A DNA stretch of 24,144 nt from RGIG464 sp045643185 (GTDB taxonomy: Bacteria; Myxococcota_A; Bradymonadia; UBA4248), in assembly GCA_045643185.1 (NCBI GenBank), contig JAZUKH010000084.1, forward strand, positions 1-24,144. The letters run 5' to 3'. The position numbers and the translations under genes were made by a program. The notes beneath the pieces were generated by a model that worked only from the letters and a program-made list of their open reading frames with translations, was not told the origin of the DNA and ran no database searches. Shown piece by piece: positions 22,152-24,144 of this stretch (the first letter of the stretch is position 1; the number at the start of each line of letters is the position of its first letter).

Positions 22152-23840
22152 TTACTTGCCTGCCGCGATTTGTTTTTGGATCTTCGCCCAGTCGTCACTC
22201 ATCGTGACCGTGCGGTTAAAGATGAGGTGATCCGAAGTCGAGTCGTCATCGACATTAAAGTAGGCGACGCGCTCAAACTGGCAGTGATAGCCCGGTTTGA
22301 CATCTTTCATAGCCGGCTCGACAAAACCGTGAACGATTTCCATCGAATTGGGGTTAAGATATTTCTTGAAATCGCCATCTTCATCGGCGAGGGGATTGGG
22401 CACCGTGAAGAGCGAGTTGATCATGCGGCATTCCGCAGGAATCGCGTGTTTCTGGCTGAGCCAGTGGATCGTCGCTTTAATTTTGCGACCGTCCGGCGTA
22501 TTGCCACCGCGAGTCTCGGGGTCATAGGTGCAACGCACCTGAAGGATGTTGCCATTTTCGTCTTTATCAACGCCCGTGCATTTGATGACATAAGCGTAGC
22601 GCAGACGAACTTCACGTCCCGGCGTCAGGCGATAGAATTTTGACGGCGCGTCTTCCATAAAGTCGGCTTCGTCGATGTAGAGTTCACGACTGAAGGGCAG
22701 TTTACGGGAACCCATGCTGTCATCGGTCGGCGAATATGGCGCGTCGAACTCTTCGACCTGGTTTTCGGGATAGTTCTCGATGACGACTTTAAGGGGCTTG
22801 GTAACGCCCATGACACGCGGACAGATCTCGTTGAGGTGTTCACGCACGCAGTGTTCGAGCTGAGCGAACTCGACGATCGTGTCACGTTTGTTGACGCCAA
22901 TGACTTCGCAGAAACGGCGAATGGCTTCAGCCGTAAAACCACGACGACGCATACCGCTGATCGTCGGCATACGGGGATCATCCCAACCGCTGACGTGACC
23001 TTCTTTGACGAGTGAGAGCAGACGGCGCTTGCTCAAAACGATGTAAGTGAGGTTCAACTTGGCGAATTCGATCTGCTGCGGGTGTTTTTCGTGCGGCAGA
23101 CCGAGTGCATCGATGAACCAGTCATAAAGAATGCGGTGATCTTCGAATTCGAGGGTGCAAACGGAGTGTGTGATGCCTTCGAGCGAGTCGCTAAGACCGT
23201 GAGCAAAGTCATAAATGGGGTAAATACACCATTTGTCACCCGTGCGATGATGATTGACTTTTTTAATGCGGTACATGAGCGGGTCACGCATATTCATGTT
23301 CTGATGCGCCATGTCGATTTTCGCGCGAAGAACGCAGTGACCTTCATCGAATTCGCCGTTTTTCATGCGTTCGAGCATGTCGAGGGATTCCTCGATAGGA
23401 CGATCGCGCCAGGGGCTGGCAACACCGGGTTTATAGAAATTACCGCGGTTTTCGCGGATCTGTTCGGCGGTCTGTTCGTCGACGTAGGCGAGTCCACGAC
23501 GAATGAGTTCTTTAGCCCATTCGTAGAGCTGATCGAAATAGTCGGAGGCATAAAACTCGTTAGCCCATTTGAACCCCATCCATTCCACGTCATGACGGAT
23601 GGCGTCGCAATAATCGGTGCTCTCTTTCACCGGGTCGGTATCATCAAAACGAAGGTTGCACGTGCCGCCGAATTCTTTGGCAAGTCCAAAGTTCGTGCAG
23701 ATGGATTTCGCGTGACCAATGTGAAGAAAACCATTCGGTTCGGGCGGAAAACGCGTCGCCACGTGGTCGCGATTACCGGTTTCAAGGTCACTTTTCATGA
23801 TTTCGCGTACGAAATTCTTTCCAACTTCTACGTCTGCCAT
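22152..23840 (-). CDS. glnS: Glutaminyl-tRNA synthetase
   Basis: A 562-residue class I synthetase that charges tRNA-Gln with glutamine. The HIGH motif lies in FPPEPNGFLHIGHAKSI (31-47), and the KMSKS-equivalent is VLSKR (about 266-270). Other family blocks are RFDDTDP, GWDDPRMPTISGMRRRGF and the C-terminal anticodon-binding barrels. Length matches the bacterial enzyme (about 550). The start at 23840 has AAAAGGAAA about 10 bases upstream. Its presence means that glutamine is charged directly, at least in part, rather than only by the GatCAB transamidation route. It is monocistronic by its promoter and terminator. Confidence 0.97.
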   Translation of the reverse strand: MADVEVGKNFVREIMKSDLETGNRDHVATRFPPEPNGFLHIGHAKSICTNFGLAKEFGGTCNLRFDDTDPVKESTDYCDAIRHDVEWMGFKWANEFYASDYFDQLYEWAKELIRRGLAYVDEQTAEQIRENRGNFYKPGVASPWRDRPIEESLDMLERMKNGEFDEGHCVLRAKIDMAHQNMNMRDPLMYRIKKVNHHRTGDKWCIYPIYDFAHGLSDSLEGITHSVCTLEFEDHRILYDWFIDALGLPHEKHPQQIEFAKLNLTYIVLSKRRLLSLVKEGHVSGWDDPRMPTISGMRRRGFTAEAIRRFCEVIGVNKRDTIVEFAQLEHCVREHLNEICPRVMGVTKPLKVVIENYPENQVEEFDAPYSPTDDSMGSRKLPFSRELYIDEADFMEDAPSKFYRLTPGREVRLRYAYVIKCTGVDKDENGNILQVRCTYDPETRGGNTPDGRKIKATIHWLSQKHAIPAECRMINSLFTVPNPLADEDGDFKKYLNPNSMEIVHGFVEPAMKDVKPGYHCQFERVAYFNVDDDSTSDHLIFNRTVTMSDDWAKIQKQIAAGK

Positions 23841-23906
23841 AGAGTATATTTCCTTTTCATTCAAAAAAACATGCCGACCCACCAAAGGCCGGACAAAAAG
23901 CCGCTT

Positions 23907-23935
23907 ATATTAACGCGCGCGCGCCCTTTTGGCAA
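23907..23935 (-). promoter_or_regulatory. Promoter for glnS
   Basis: On the minus strand, TTGCCA (23935-23930), exactly 17 bases, then TAATAT (23912-23907). The -35 matches 5 of 6 positions. The spacer contains an 11-base alternating CG run (23914-23924), which is unusual in a promoter core. Confidence 0.6.
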
Positions 23936-24082
23936 CGCGATAATATTGAAGCGCTCCCTGCGGTTACGACGCTCCCTTGCCCCCCGAGCACTCACTTTTG
24001 TGTCAGCCGGCTGATTAGTCCTCCATAAGGACCATATCCGACAATATCTGAATGATCTGTTGTGATGATGAATCTTTTTTAT

Positions 24083-24110
24083 TTAACAGAAACGCGGTTT
24101 GAGATATAAA
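24083..24110 (+). promoter_or_regulatory. Promoter pointing out of the window on the plus strand
   Basis: TTAACA (24083-24088), 16 bases, then TATAAA (24105-24110), each 5 of 6 to consensus. The heptamer AAACGCG occurs just after the -35 (24090-24096) and again overlapping the end of the -10 (24109-24115), so the spacing could suit an operator. No start codon follows inside the window. Confidence 0.5.
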
Positions 24111-24144
24111 ACGCGACCTTGGTGCGTCGAATAACACAACTAAA

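Larger units (their letters stand above)
23841..24144. other. Intergenic region upstream of glnS to the window end
   Basis: No gene is visible in these 304 bases. They hold the glnS promoter (23907-23935), a perfect 12-base palindrome TCAGCCGGCTGA (24003-24014), a small stem GTCCT / AGGAC (about 24019-24034) and an outward plus-strand promoter (24083-24110). No tRNA fold was found. Confidence 0.6.

Noticed and set aside
23082..24014. 310-codon plus-strand open frame across glnS and its upstream region
   Set aside because: It is antisense to an unmistakable GlnRS and has no ribosome-binding site or motif.
1..24144. CRISPR array, tRNA, rRNA, transposase or prophage gene
   Set aside because: No regularly spaced short repeats, no cloverleaf or rRNA-like sequence and no transposase, integrase or phage-like protein were seen.

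Overview
The window looks like chromosomal DNA from a deltaproteobacterium-like lineage, most plausibly Myxococcota in the broad sense (Bradymonadales-like). Three things point there: a stand-alone Hanks-type Ser/Thr kinase with a GGxAE-type glycine loop, Cys-rich secreted lipoproteins with acidic Gln/Asp-rich linkers, and a full Bat (aerotolerance-type) locus. The taxon is an inference. Base composition is moderate, roughly half GC, and coding density is high.

Layout. Positions 1-1642 carry two minus-strand genes: a flavodoxin-fold protein with a cysteine cluster, then a kinase with its own strong promoter. A Crp-like regulator (1941-2573) diverges from them and ends in a perfect intrinsic terminator. 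folC starts one base after that terminator and is followed 3 nt later by a TonB-like protein. Positions 5612-15541 form a Bat operon: DUF58 protein, a membrane-anchored protein with a cytoplasmic helical domain, BatA, BatB, a large BatC-like lipoprotein, BatD and BatE. Several junctions overlap by 4 to 17 nt, which suggests coupled translation. The moxR ATPase that normally heads such loci is not here.

After a promoter and a structured leader comes a glycogen-synthase-like (GT5) protein that has lost the KxGGL donor loop. It is followed by a DUF1266-Imm33 (DUF2185) fusion, two paralogous Cys-rich lipoproteins, and, on the minus strand, dapF and glnS, each with a clear ribosome-binding site. 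The last 140 bases hold a plus-strand promoter for a gene beyond the window.

How the genes may work together. The Bat cluster is probably one envelope-associated VWA-protein machine: BatA and BatB are membrane VWA proteins, BatC and BatE carry TPR-like regions, BatD is a periplasmic membrane-anchored protein, and the DUF58 protein is a cytoplasmic partner. folC, dapF and glnS are housekeeping genes. The kinase, Crp-like regulator, GT5-like protein and Imm33 fusion have no obvious shared pathway.

The most unusual signal is non-coding. An intergenic repeat is present in three full copies and one edge-truncated copy (1-30, 1676-1760, 17168-17238, 19821-19934). Its outer arms are nearly identical, but the core differs in sequence and length between copies (7, 13 and 23 bp half-stems) while staying perfectly self-complementary each time. 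A second pattern is that terminator-like hairpins sit directly before the start codons of folC and both Cys-rich lipoproteins, which suggests attenuation or readthrough control.
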